From Agelaius tricolor (Eukaryota; Chordata; Aves; Passeriformes; Icteridae): 64,000 nt of DNA. The notes under the pieces are model-generated. The model saw only the letters and a program-made list of their open reading frames with translations, made no database searches and was not told the DNA's origin. Of the stretch, positions 10,804 through 21,203 are shown one piece after another (the first letter of the stretch is position 1; every line of letters starts with the position of its first letter). The stretch covers positions 13,702,501-13,766,500 of the forward strand of contig JALJCS010000022.1 in assembly GCA_023055355.1 (NCBI GenBank), given 5' to 3'. The position numbers and the translations under genes are program-made.

Positions 10804-12508
10804 GCACAGAGCTGGCACCAGGCTGCCCTTGGCACTCAGCATTAAGGTGCTGAGAGGAAAAGGCTCAGTCACTTCCCAGCTGCTCCGTGGCAGCCTAAAC
10901 CACCACATTTAAACCCTTAAATAATGCTGAGAGCCAGGGAACAGGTGGCAAATGGATTCTATGGCAGATGGTGCCTTTTTTAATATTTGTGCTCTCTGCT
11001 AATTTACAGAGTCCGTAAGCACAGGCTCATCTCTTACCTTCTTCACTGCTACCATTAAAAACCTGCATGTGAGGAAAATAAACACCCACTCCTTTATGCA
11101 GGAGCTGCAGAGGGGTATTAGAGATTACCAGACACCCCATTCTTTAATTACTGCAGGTAAGTGCTGGTGCTTGCAAATGTAATGCATTTAGGGTTTCTTT
11201 GAGGCAGATTTCAGAGCCCTGCGTGGCAGTGCTGGGAAATGCAGTTTCCTCCCCCAGCAGGGCCAAGGAAGATGCAGCACAGCGAGGAGCTGCATCTCCA
11301 CAAGCTCCTGTTTAGTCTTTCTGTTAAACCTGGCACAAAATCCACACTCACAGCCAGGCTGCCATGAAATATTTAAGGGAACATTTGCCTGGGAGATGCA
11401 CAAGCAGCACCACCAGTAGTTGCAAAATGAAGAAGGGAAATAAAAGCAATACTAACCCAAAATGGGGCTGCAATTGCATTGCTGGAACCTTCTCTCCTCA
11501 CCTCACTGGTGTGGGAGCAGAGAGCACAGCAATGGGGGCCAGGGCCCCTCTCACTGCACAGAGCCTGAGCTGGAGCCTCTCCAGCCACAGATCACTCCAT
11601 GGACAGCTTCCTCAAGCTTCAATATTTTATTCCATATAAAACAGCATTTTATGTTGCTATTAAACCCGGGACTTTTATGCTGCTTCTCTCCCACACGTTT
11701 ATTTCATCATTACAAGTTTTTCTAGGCTCAGCACAGTGACAAAACAATCCCCAAGAGCACCACTGGCTGCAGAGGCGAGGCACAGCAACCTGCAGCAGCC
11801 AGCACCTCCCAGCCCTGTGTGCTCAGCCCCAGTGCCAGGGACCCAGCTGGGATCCTTCACAGCCTCCTGCAGGAAAAGGCTGCCTTTAAATTCCCCAAAT
11901 ATCCTCTGCTCTCTCATAGCTTTGCTTCTGATTTTCCTTCCCAAAATGTAAAATAAATTGTATTAAGAGGGAATTTTTAAAAATGACCACGCTGCATTGT
12001 GCACACTCACAGTTCCCCTAAATTCCTGGTGTTTTGCTTTGAGGGGATTCTAAGGAATTTCCTCTGTGAGGATGGAAAAGCAGCAGAGCCTGGGTCTCCA
12101 CCTGCCCTGTGCCCTTCCCACACCTCCCACCTCATGTGAACACCCTGCTATTCCCAAAGGTATTAATTAGGCTGCTAGGAGTTAACTGCAAGACTGCAAA
12201 ACTAACCACAATCAAAGCCTAAAAGATAAATATTCACTCCTAAGACTATTGATCAAATTGAGCAAATGCCTGTGATTGGAGACACAGGACCACACAAGGC
12301 AGGAACAGGACACTGCTCTCTAATAGAATCAATTAACAGGGGATAATCAATTTATTGGGCTAACCAAACACACAGTGTTCAGCCTTCCAGGCACCAATAA
12401 ACATGGAGATTGAAGCTGGAACTCATGTCGTTTTGGGGTATTTAAGTTCATTGCTACTGTGTGCCTGTGGCCTTTCATAAACTTTAGACGAGGGCAGTGT
12501 GGGAAGGT
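10804..12508. other. Unique, A/T-richer sequence; possible conserved non-coding DNA
   Basis: 10900-11480 lacks the repeats typical of this window and is A/T-rich, which is unusual here. ATTACTGCAGGTAAGTGCTGG at 11150-11170 resembles a plus-strand splice donor but no open exon precedes it. 12290-12490 includes CCAATAAACATGG and TATTTAAG and might be an old LTR. Confidence 0.4.
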
Positions 12509-12595
12509 CATTAACCCCAGGGTCACAGCTCATTAACCCCAGGGTCACAGCTCATTAACCCCAAACTCACAGGTCCTTAACCCCAGGGTCAGTTA
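12509..12595. repeat. 22-bp repeat, 4 copies
   Basis: The unit is CATTAACCCCAGGGTCACAG followed by CT; the fourth copy is diverged. Confidence 0.9.
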
Positions 12596-12599
12596 TTAG

Positions 12600-12905
12600 G
12601 TGAGATGTGGATCTGACAAACGCAGCCTGTGCCCCATCCCCACCCTGTCCCCAGCTCTGAGTGCCACCCCCAGGTGCCACCTGCAGGGATGGGCACTGCA
12701 ACCCTCCCTGGGCAGTTCCTGAGCCCCCTTTCCATGGGGAAATTCCTGCTGTGCCCACCCTGAGCTGCCCTGGCCCAGCCTGAGGCCGTTCCCTCTGCTC
12801 CTGTCCCTGTGCCCTCCTGGCAGGAGCTGTGCAGAGCCACAAGGGCCCCCTGAGCCTCCTTTGCTGCTCCCAGCCCTGGTCCCACAGCCCTGCTCTGGCA
12901 GAAAG
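12600..12905. mobile_element. CR1-like LINE fragment
   Basis: It contains CTGAGTGCCACCCCCAGGTG, GGGATGGGCACTGCAACC and GAGCCACAAGGGCCCCCTGA. It shares nearly its whole length with 36900-37205. The last part matches the region upstream of the CR1 3' end in birds. No reverse transcriptase frame is left. Confidence 0.7.
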
Positions 12906-14242
12906 GAGAATCCCTGGGATGCAGCTCTCATTAAACACCAAACACCAAACCAGAGCTCCCCAGCAACACCAAAGCAGAGCTGCACCTTCTGCAGAATTCA
13001 GTCTCCCTGTGCCTTGCTGTGCTACACCTCAATTACCAAAAGGATGCAAGACGCACCCTCATTTACATTTTTCACTCATTTACATTTTTCACTTAATTGG
13101 CAGATAACTGTTCTAAAAACAGCCCCAGACACCCCAGGTGCAGTCACAAACATTGCCCAAAGGCTGTGACCACCCAGGCCTGCCCAGCCAGGCAGGGATG
13201 CCCCCTCAGCTGCCACCTTCAGAAAGGTTCCACTCAGCACCCAGGAAAAAGCCATTTCTGAGGGCACCAGCCACACCTCAGCGCTGGGAAAGGACCCGGG
13301 CTGAGCTCTCCCAGCACGTTTGGAACTGAAAACACCCAGACAATCTGCTGGGGACTTCATAAAGTGTTGTACCACGGTGTGCAGGCACCTCGTGAGGGCC
13401 CTTTCAGCTGAGAAAGTGGATGTTCCAGCTGAGAACACGAATGTTCCAGCTGAGGACATGAACGTTCCAGCTGAGAACATGAACGTTCCAGCTGAGGACA
13501 GGAACATTCCAGCTGAGGACATGGACGTTCCAGCTGAGAACATGAACGTTCCAGCTGAGAAAGTGAACGTTCCAGCTGAGAACATGAACGTTCCAGCTGA
13601 GGACATGAACGTTCCAGCTGAGAACATGCACGTTCCAGCTGAGGACATGAACGTTCCAGCTGAGAACATGAACGTTCCAGCTGAGGACAGGAACATTCCA
13701 GCTGAGGACATGGACGTTCCAGCTGAGAAAGTGAACGTTCCAGCTGAGAACATGAACGTTCCAGCTGAGAACATGAACGTTCCAGCTGAGGACATGAACG
13801 TTCCAGCTGAGAACATGCACGTTCCAGCTGAGGACAGGAACATTCCAGCTGAGGACATGGACGTTCCAGCTGAGAAAGTGAACGTTCCAGCTGAGAACAT
13901 GAACGTTCCAGCTGAGGACATGAACATTCCAGCTGAGGACGTGAACATTCCAGCTCAGCTGTGACCACACAACCATAACCTGAGGGTGGGCTGGGGGGCT
14001 CACAGGTTTGCCCACAGAACCCCCTCAGAGGAGGCAGGAACGAACTCAGCTGGCCCTAAATGTCAGGGACACCTCCATGACAAACATCCCTGGAGCTCTG
14101 AACCCACTCCTGACAGCCAGCCCAGAGCACAGCTCCACACGGCTCCGGAGCCCCCAGTTTAACCCCGGCAGTGCCCAGCACCCAGCACCACCCCAGAGCC
14201 CCTGAGCTGCCCAGACTGTCCCCAGCCCCACAGGAGCCTTAC
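12906..14242. other. Intronic or 3' DNA around the 21-bp array
   Basis: Outside the array I see single-copy sequence only. 13962-14242 is the start of the intron after exon 4. Confidence 0.5.
13402..13961. repeat. 21-bp minisatellite, about 27 copies
   Basis: The unit is GTTCCAGCTGAGAACATGAA plus C, with variants GAGGACATG, GAGGACAGG and GAGAAAGTG. Each unit holds CAGCTG and many hold the palindrome GAACGTTC. As 21 is a multiple of three, frames on both strands stay open. On the plus strand an ATG at 13320 leads into 26 heptads of the form NVPAENM/NVPAEDM and stops at 13964. The heptad pattern has no hydrophobic a/d positions of a coiled coil. I take it as non-coding but discuss it in the findings. 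Confidence 0.93.
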
Positions 14243-14401
14243 CTGGGAAGGGCGAGGCCAGCAGGGGCACTTTGATGGGGGACAGGGTGAGGAGCTGGCA
14301 GGGCTGCAGGCCCGGCGCGGCCTGCGGGGCCTCGGGCTCCAGGGCCACCAGCGCCAGGCTCTGTGTGCCACCCACGGCTTTAAGGCTGCTCTGGCACCCA
14401 C
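14243..14401 (-). CDS. Exon 4 of the same unrecognised gene
   Basis: The exon is 159 bases with acceptor CTCTCCCACAG|GTG and strong donor TTCCCAG|GTAAGG. It needs one incoming base, exactly what exon 3 supplies (G+GT, Gly), and it leaves in phase 1. The peptide runs GCQSSLKAVGGTQSL, ALVALEPEAPQAAPG, then LQPCQLLTLSPIKVPLL and ASPFP. The segment is rich in Leu, Pro and Ala but not repetitive, and other frames are interrupted. The acceptor's pyrimidine tract is a (CT)n microsatellite (14409-14425 on the plus strand as GA repeats). The end of an LTR in the same orientation lies about 60 bases upstream of the acceptor. Further 3' exons are needed (phase 1), and I could not find a convincing one in 1-14242. 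Confidence 0.73.
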
Positions 14402-14408
14402 CTGTGGG

Positions 14409-14425
14409 AGAGAGAGAGAGAGAGG
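14409..14425. repeat. (GA)n microsatellite forming the exon 4 pyrimidine tract
   Basis: GAGAGA repeats on the plus strand. They read CTCTCT immediately before CCCACAG on the minus strand and so make up the polypyrimidine tract of the exon 4 acceptor. Confidence 0.85.
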
Positions 14426-14464
14426 GGTGAGATCTCGGGGTCTCTGCTGCTCACAGTGACTCCA

Positions 14465-14905
14465 AGATGTGTCAGAAAGTCTCTTTTCCCAGCCCGGCGT
14501 TTGAAGAAGGAGTCAGAGCTCTTCAGTTCTCAGTCTCAAGGTTGTTTATTGTGTCTTATCTATAAAATTCTTTCTCCTGTCCAGCCAAGGTCCACTCAGC
14601 AGGACAGACAGAGGCACTCTGCCTGCCCCAGGCTGGTGTTAATTTTTTATCCTAAAAACTACGTGTACAATATTTACAATAACTTCCCAATACCTATCAC
14701 CTATGTTAGACAGTGAGCTTCTACTCTAAACCAATCCAAAAGTGCCAACATCACAGCAGAAGATGGAGGCCAAGAAGAAGGAGAAAGGCTGGACATGCCC
14801 AGATCCCTCCATCTTGCCCCCTAAACCCCCATGCTGAAAACCTCAAAAATCTATTTTCCATCCTGTGGTAAATTCACTATCATTCTACTTAAACTTTCAT
14901 AGCTT
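14465..14905 (-). mobile_element. LTR, family 2, reverse copy just upstream of exon 4
   Basis: The minus-strand reading matches 49863-50650 closely. Both share AGGTGATAGGTATTGG, GATGTTGGCACTTT, ACTGAAGAGCTCTGACTC and an AATAAACAAC polyadenylation signal. This copy has a single version of the segment that is repeated six times in the other copy. Ends are approximate because I could not fix the TG...CA termini or a target duplication. It lies in the same orientation as the gene and ends about 60 bases before exon 4. Confidence 0.75.
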
Positions 14906-15165
14906 ATAATTCTTCATATAAAGTTAGTAATTGTTTTTTTCCCAAAAGCTAAATCAAAAGCACAAGAGTTTTGAGCTCTGTGCCAAAGTCTCTGAGCCCC
15001 CTGGGCAGGGGCTCGAGCCTTCCAAAGCAGCCAGAAAAAATTTCCTGAGTCTGCAGAGCCATTGCAAACCCTGCTGGGCGCGTTCCTGTGTCCCTGCTGC
15101 AGGTGGCCCTGCCTGGGCAGGGGTCGGGCTGATCCCAGAGGTGCCCCAAGCCCAGCTGTGCCGGA
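14906..15165. other. Intron 3 unique segment
   Basis: Sequence between the family-2 LTR and the 35-bp array; it may include more of the LTR element, but no match could be shown. Confidence 0.4.
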
Positions 15166-16145
15166 GCCATTCCTGAGGGACCCAGAGCCCCTCTGGTGAT
15201 GGTGATTCAAAAGGACCCAGAGCCCCTTTGGTGCTGGTGATTCCAAAGGACCCAGAGCCCCTCTGGTGATGGTGATTCCAAAGGACCCAGAGCCCCTCTG
15301 GTGATGGTGATTCCAAAGGACCCAGAGCCCCTCTGGTGATGGTGATTCCAAAGGACCCAGAGCCCCTCCGGTGATGGTGATCCCAAAGCCCAGCTGTTCT
15401 GTCCTGACCCATTCCTGAGGGACCCAGAGCCCCTCTGGTGATGGTGATTCCAAAGGACCCAGAGCCCCTCTGGTGATGGTGATTCCAAAGCCCAGCTGTT
15501 CTGGCACTGAGCCATTCCTGAGGGACCCAGAGCCCCTCTGGTGATGGTGATTCCAAAGCCCAGCTGTTCTGGCACTGAGCCATTCCTGAGGGACCCAGAG
15601 CCCCTCTGGTGATGGTGATTCCAAAGGACCCAGAGCCCCTTTGGTGCTGGTGATTCCAAAGGACCCAGAGCCCCTCTGGTGATGGTGATTCCAAAGGACC
15701 CAGAGCCCCTCTGGTGATGGTGATTCCAAAGGACCCAGAGCCCCTCTGGTGATGGTGATTCCAAAGGACCCAGAGCCCCTCCGGTGATGGTGATCCCAAA
15801 GCCCAGCTGTTCTGTCCTGACCCATTCCTGAGGGACCCAGAGCCCCTCTGGTGATGGTGATTCCAAAGGACCCAGAGCCCCTCTGGTGATGGTGATTCCA
15901 AAGCCCAGCTGTTCTGGCACTGAGCCATTCCTGAGGGACCCAGAGCCCCTCTGGTGATGGTGATTCCAAAGCCCAGCTGTTCTGGCACTGAGCCATTCCT
16001 GAGGGACCCAGAGCCCCTCTGGTGATGGTGATTCCAAAGGACCCAGAGCCCCTTTGGTGATGGTGACTCCAAAGGACCCAGAGCCCCTCTGGTGATGGTG
16101 ATTCCAAAGGACCCAGAGCCCCTCTGGTGATGGTGATTCCATGCC
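15166..16145. repeat. 35-bp minisatellite with 413-bp higher-order duplication
   Basis: Twenty-two copies of CCCAGAGCCCCTCTGGTGAT plus GGTGATTCCAAAGGA. Several are joined by a longer linker, AGCCCAGCTGTTCTG...CCATTCCTGAGGGA. The block beginning AGCCCCTCCGGTGATGG at 15361 recurs at 15774, showing a 413-bp higher-order repeat. It lies in the intron between exons 3 and 4. Three minus-strand frames stay open for about 390-420 codons because no unit contains a stop. Confidence 0.95.
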
Positions 16146-16489
16146 CAGCTGGTGGCTGGAGCATTTCCTGCCATGGAACCCCACAGATGTGAGCACATTA
16201 CCCACAGGGACAAGGCAGCAGTGACTCACACTCAAACTGTGCAGAGTTATTACATTTAAATGAAAAAAACTTAATAAAAAAGGCAAATATTTGATCACAG
16301 GGAACACAGTCATTCTCAGCTTTCCAAAGTGTAACTGTCTGATGGCAAATCTGAATTTATTCCTTGCTATATTAGGCACCCACTGCTCCCTGGCCTGCCT
16401 GGCTGCTCAGCTGTGTCCTGCACACAAATCCCTGAGTTTGACAAGCTCCACATCTCATCTCCTTCATCCCAAAACCACAGCAGGACGCT

Positions 16490-16650
16490 TCATGGAATCC
16501 CTGAAGCTGGAAAAGCCCTCCCAGCCCATGGAGTCCCAGCTGTGCCCCATTGTCCCCAGCCCAGAGCTCTGAGTGCCACCCCCAGGTGACACCTCCAGGG
16601 ATGGGCACCCCAACCCTCCCTGGGCAGCCCCAGGAATGTCCCAAACCAAA
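16490..16650. mobile_element. CR1-like fragment
   Basis: It shares CTGGAAAAGCCCTCC, TGTGCCCCATTGTCCCCAGC and GAGTGCCACC...CCAGGGATGGGCAC with 19205-19345 and 36915-37030. Confidence 0.7.
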
Positions 16651-17099
16651 GCTCAAACACCCTGCAGCCCCTGCACCATTCTGTCCCCAGCCTGACAGTG
16701 GCAGGGAAGACCTTCAGAGCTCAATCTCGGCTAATTAAGTTAAATAAACAAGAACAGCAGTGCAAAACTCTTGAGGAGCAGAGCAAATCTGACAAACAGC
16801 AGCTGTTCCTCCCTCCACCGAGCTCGGCATTCAGGAATTAAGCAATCATCAGCTTCTTGTGGCATCCAGCAAAGCCCAGCCCGGGTGAAACCCTGCAGGC
16901 GCTGGGAGGCAGCTGAGGCTGCAGGAACCCCCAGCTGATCCCACTGCAGCCCCTCCCTCACCCGAGGGTCCCTTTCCATGTGCACCCCAGGAAAGCAGGG
17001 AGCGGGTGCTGGGGAGGGAGGCAGCGGGTGGGGGATGCAGCCCCTGCACAGCTCCAGGCAGGAGAATCCCAGCAGGGACCTGGGCTGAGATCCCAGCAT

Positions 17100-17480
17100 C
17101 GGGGATGGGCTGGGAGGGACCCCAAACCCCCCCAGTGCCAGCCCTGCCATGGCAGGGACACCTCCCACTGTCCCAGGGGCTCCCAGCCCCAGTGTCCAGC
17201 CTGGCCTTGGGCACTGCCAGGGATCCAGGGGCAGCCCCAGCTGCTCTGGGCACCTGTGCCAGGGCTGCCCACCCTGCCAGGGAACAATTCCCAATTCCCA
17301 ATCTCCCATCCAGCCCTGCCCTCTGGCACTGGCAGCCATTCCCTGTGTGCTGTCCCTCCATCCTTGTCCCCAGTCCCTCTGCAGCTCTCCTGGAGCCCCT
17401 TCAGGCCCTGCCAGGGGCTCTGAGCTCTCCCTGGAGCTGCTCATCTCCAGGCGAGCCCCCCCAGCTTTGTCCCAGCCCTT
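17100..17480 (-). mobile_element. CR1 LINE 3' fragment, long
   Basis: About 380 bases running from the CR1 3' end (GGGAGGGACCCCAAACCCCC) through the core to CAATTCCCAATTCCCAATCT and CTGGAGCCCCTTCAGGCCCT. It is nearly the reverse complement of 37955-38290 and matches 40450-40800, so these belong to one young subfamily. Confidence 0.9.
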
Positions 17481-18487
17481 TACAAACAATTATTTCCCAA
17501 CAAAATACGCCCTGCATTAGCAAAGCAGAAGTTTTAGTGTTTTCAGTGTCACCATAAAAAGCCCATTATTTCCACAGTCATTATTCCTCCATGCCAAGGA
17601 GCACCTGCAGATGCACTAAGTAACAGGCCAAACAAACCCCACAAATATTTAAGTTTTGATCATTTAGCAATGGATAAATGAAAACAGATTTTTCTGCCAG
17701 ACCAACTGGCAGAAATTAAAAAACAAACAAAAAATAAAAAAACCATCAGTGTCCAACCAATCCAAGTGTTAAACAGAAGCTCATTGTTCATTCACCTGGG
17801 GAGTGGAACAATCCTTCAGTGGGGTCAAACACCTGCCCTCCAAGAGCCTGTGCTCATTCCCAATTCCAGCTGTCTGCTGCTGGGAGAAACCCGCAAAGCA
17901 CCTCCTGTGAAAGCTAATGCTGTCTGCAAACACGACTCTGCTGTGCCTTCCTGCAGGGCACATGAGCAGGAAGGTTGTTTACTTCTCATTTGATTCTTTT
18001 CTTCTGGAGAGGAGGATGTGATTTCCCCAAAGAGGGCAGGAGAACAGGAGAGTGATGTGAGCTGGGCAGGCACAGCCTGCGCCGAGCTGGGCTGCTCATT
18101 AAACTTGCATCAATGCCCTCATCAAAGTTTCATTGCTCAGCTGAAAGAGAAGTTTGGGTGGTTTCCCCTCCTTTGATGGAGCTCTCACTCTGTCTCTGCT
18201 GGTGCATAACTCCAGGGAGGAAGGGCCATCCCTGGGGGCTCAGAGCTGGGGAGAGCACGGGCAGCATCCCCAAACACAGCCCAGCTCTGCCCAAGGCACT
18301 GCCAGCTGGGCCAGGCTCCCCCCGCGCTGGGGGCACCCACCTGAGAGATTCCCCTCACAAACAAAGCAGACTGTGCTGTGGGTTCTGCCCAAAAAGGCCT
18401 TGAAAGGGTTTCAGAGCTACCATCAATCACCCAGCACCCACAGGGGGAATTCTGAAAGTCACACGCCATGAGAAGGGGAGTCAAAGA

Positions 18488-19108
18488 CCATCACTGATAT
18501 CACCATCACTGATATCACCATCACTGATATCACCATCACTGATATCACCATCACTGATATCGCCATCACTGATATCATCACTGATATCATCATCACTGAT
18601 ATCATCACTGATATCACCATCACTGATATCGCCATCACTGATATCGCCATCACTGATATCACCATCACTGATATCATCACTGATATCACCATCACTGATA
18701 TCACCATCACTGATATCGCTATCATTGATATCACCATCACTGATATCACCATCACTGATATCATCACTGATATCGCCATCACTGATATCATCACTGATAT
18801 CACCATCACTGATATCATCACTGATATCGCCATCACTGATATCACCATCACTGATATCACCATCACTGATATCATCACTGATATCGCCATCACTGATATC
18901 ACCATCACTGATATCATCACTGATATCGCTATCACTGATATCACCATCACTGATATCACCATCACTGATATCGCCATCACTGATATCACCATCACTGATA
19001 TCACCATCACTGATATCGCCATCACTGATATCACCATCACTGATATCACCATCACTGATATCGCCATCACTGATATCACCATCACTGATATCACCATCAC
19101 TGATATTG
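18488..19108. repeat. 15/12-bp minisatellite ATCACCATCACTGAT
   Basis: About 45 units, mostly 15 bases (ATCACCATCACTGAT, with GCC for ACC in some) mixed with 12-base ATCATCACTGAT units. Each joint makes GATATC. The sequence reads DGDIS or ISPSL peptides in open frames on both strands. It is intronic, very homogeneous and sharply bounded. Confidence 0.96.
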
Positions 19109-19204
19109 CAATGAGGGGAACATGCAGGACTCTTTCCAGCCATGGTGTTTTCCCCAGGTCATGGCACACCCTGGCAGTGAGGTGCCAACTTCTCCTCTGA
19201 ATCC

Positions 19205-19345
19205 CAGAGCCACTGGGGCTGGAAAAGCCCTCCAGGATCAGAGTCCCCGCTGTGCCCCATTGTCCCCAGCCCAGAGCCCTGAGTGCCACCTCCAGGAATT
19301 CCCTGGACACCTCCAGGGATGGGCACTCCAAACCTTCCTGGGCAC
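19205..19345. mobile_element. CR1-like fragment
   Basis: It shares GCCACTGGGGCTGGAAAAGC and CACCTCCAGGGATGGGCAC with the fragment at 16490 and the one at 36900. Confidence 0.7.
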
Positions 19346-19849
19346 ATGCAGTGTTCCTGTTCCCAAAGCCATCCTCAACACCATCCTGTTCCCATCACCA
19401 TCCTCCCCCTGCTGTGCCTGCATCCAGCCCAGCCGATGTCTCTAAGCAGAATTTTTACTATTTTTAGGTTGGATTCTCTGCATTTTTATCTCCAGGGCTT
19501 TGGGCAGAATTCAGTGTCCCTTCCTTTGACCTCAGCTGCAGATGGAGCCCGATGGTGCCACTGTCACCCTCTGAGAGCAGAGATGTTCCCAGGTGTGTCA
19601 GACAGGTGCTGCTCAGTGTGCTGAAAGCTCCTGTGCACTACAGCCTGCAGGGCAATGTCCTGGCACCTCCTCCTGGCACCGAGCTGGGCTTCTGCAGCCT
19701 GAGCTGAACCTGAGCTGAGAGAGGGGCACCTCCCCATAGACACCAGAGACCCAAAAGGGCCCAGGCAGGCGCAGGGACACGGGTGAGGTGGATGGATTCT
19801 GCAGCAGGGAGGTGATGTGAAAATGTGACTGAGACAGGAGGGGTGTGGG

Positions 19850-19867
19850 TTAGGGTTAGGGTTAGGG
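19850..19867. repeat. (TTAGGG)3 interstitial telomere-type repeat
   Basis: Three perfect TTAGGG units (preceded by GGG) lie directly against the left edge of the 26-31 bp array that starts at 19869. Confidence 0.97.
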
Positions 19868-19868
19868 T

Positions 19869-21140
19869 GCTGCACAGGGAACAGACACAGGGATATCCCT
19901 GCAATGGAACAGACACAGGGATATCCCTACAATGGGAACAGACACAGGGATATCCCTGCAATGGAACAGACACAGGGATATCCCTGCAATGGAACAGACA
20001 CAGGGATATCCCTGCACAGGGAACAGACACAGGGATATCCCACTGCAAAGGGAACAGACACAGGGATAGCCCTGCAATGGAACAGACAGAGGGATATCCC
20101 TGCAATGGAACAGACACAGGGATATCCCTGCACAGGGAACAGACACAGGGATATCCCACTGCACAGGGAACAGACACAGGGATATCCCTGCACAGGGAAC
20201 AGACACAGGGATATCCCTGCACAGGGAACAGACACAGGGATATCTCACTGCAATGGAACAGACACAGGGATATCCCTACAATGGGAACAGACACAGGGAT
20301 ATCCCTGCAATGGAACAGACACAGGGATATCCCACTGCACAGGGAACAGACACAGGGATATCCCTGCAATGGGAACAGACACAGGGATATCCCACTGCAC
20401 AGGGAACAGACACAGGGATATCCCTGCAATGGAACAGACACAGGGATATCCCACTGCACAGGGAACAGACACAGGGATATCCCTGCACAGGGAACAGACA
20501 CAGGGATATCCCTGCACAGGGAACAGACACAGGGATATCCCACTGCACAGGGAACAGACACAGGGATATCCCACTGCAATGGGAACAGACACAGGGATAT
20601 CCCACTGCAAAGGGAACAGACACAGGGATATCCCTGCAATGGAACAGACACAGGGATATCCCACTGCACAGGGAACAGACACAGGGATATCCCACTGCAA
20701 TGGGAACAGACACAGGGATATCCCTGCAATGGGAACAGACACAGGGATATCCCACTGCACAGGGAACAGACACAGGGATATCCCACTGCAAAGGGAACAG
20801 ACACAGGGATATCCCTGCACAGGGAACAGACACAGGGATAATCCTGCACAGGGAACAGACACAGGGATATCCCAGTGCAAAGGGAACAGACACAGGGATA
20901 TTCCTATAAAGGGAACAGACACAGGGATATTCCTACAAAGCGAAAAAAACACACCAATACCCTTGCAAAGGGAAGCACACAAATAGCCCTGCAAAGGAAA
21001 CAAACAAAGGCAGGGATGTCCCTGCAAAGGGAACAGGGATATTCCTGTAAAGGGAAACAAACACACCAATAGCCCTGCAAACACAAACAAACACACCAAT
21101 AGCCCTGCAAAGGAAACAAACAAAGGCAGGGATGTCCCTG
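19869..21140. repeat. 26-31 bp minisatellite, array 1
   Basis: About 36 units of the core ACAGACACAGGGATATCC followed by one of a few tails: CTGCAATGGA, CTGCACAGGGA, CACTGCACAGGGA or CACTGCAATGGA. Each core includes the palindrome GGGATATCCC. From about 20930 to 21140 the units decay (TATTCCTACAAAG, AACAAACACACCAATAG), so the right edge is old and the left edge sharp. Six-frame open frames are artefacts of stop-free units. Confidence 0.96.
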
Positions 21141-21203
21141 CTTTCCTGATCTCTCTGCTTTCCTGATCTCCCTTCTTTCCTGATCTCCCTGCTTTCCAAG
21201 GGG
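21139..21203. repeat. Short 16-17 bp repeat CTGCTTTCCTGATCTC
   Basis: Four copies flank the degenerate end of array 1. Confidence 0.85.

Larger units (their letters stand above)
16146..18487. other. Intron 3, unique sequence plus CR1
   Basis: No exon-like open stretch with splice sites is seen. The CR1 copies at 16490 and 17100 are listed separately. Confidence 0.5.

Noticed and set aside
14914..16379. Minus-strand frames of 390-419 codons with HHHQRGSGSFGITITRG repeats
   Set aside because: Three frames are open at once over a 35-bp minisatellite in an intron; the period is not a multiple of three.
18459..19331. Frame with DGDISDGDIS repeats, resembling an acidic calcium-binding repeat
   Set aside because: The peptide is only the translation of ATCACTGATATC units. 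The other strand is equally open, and it lies inside an intron with no splice sites.
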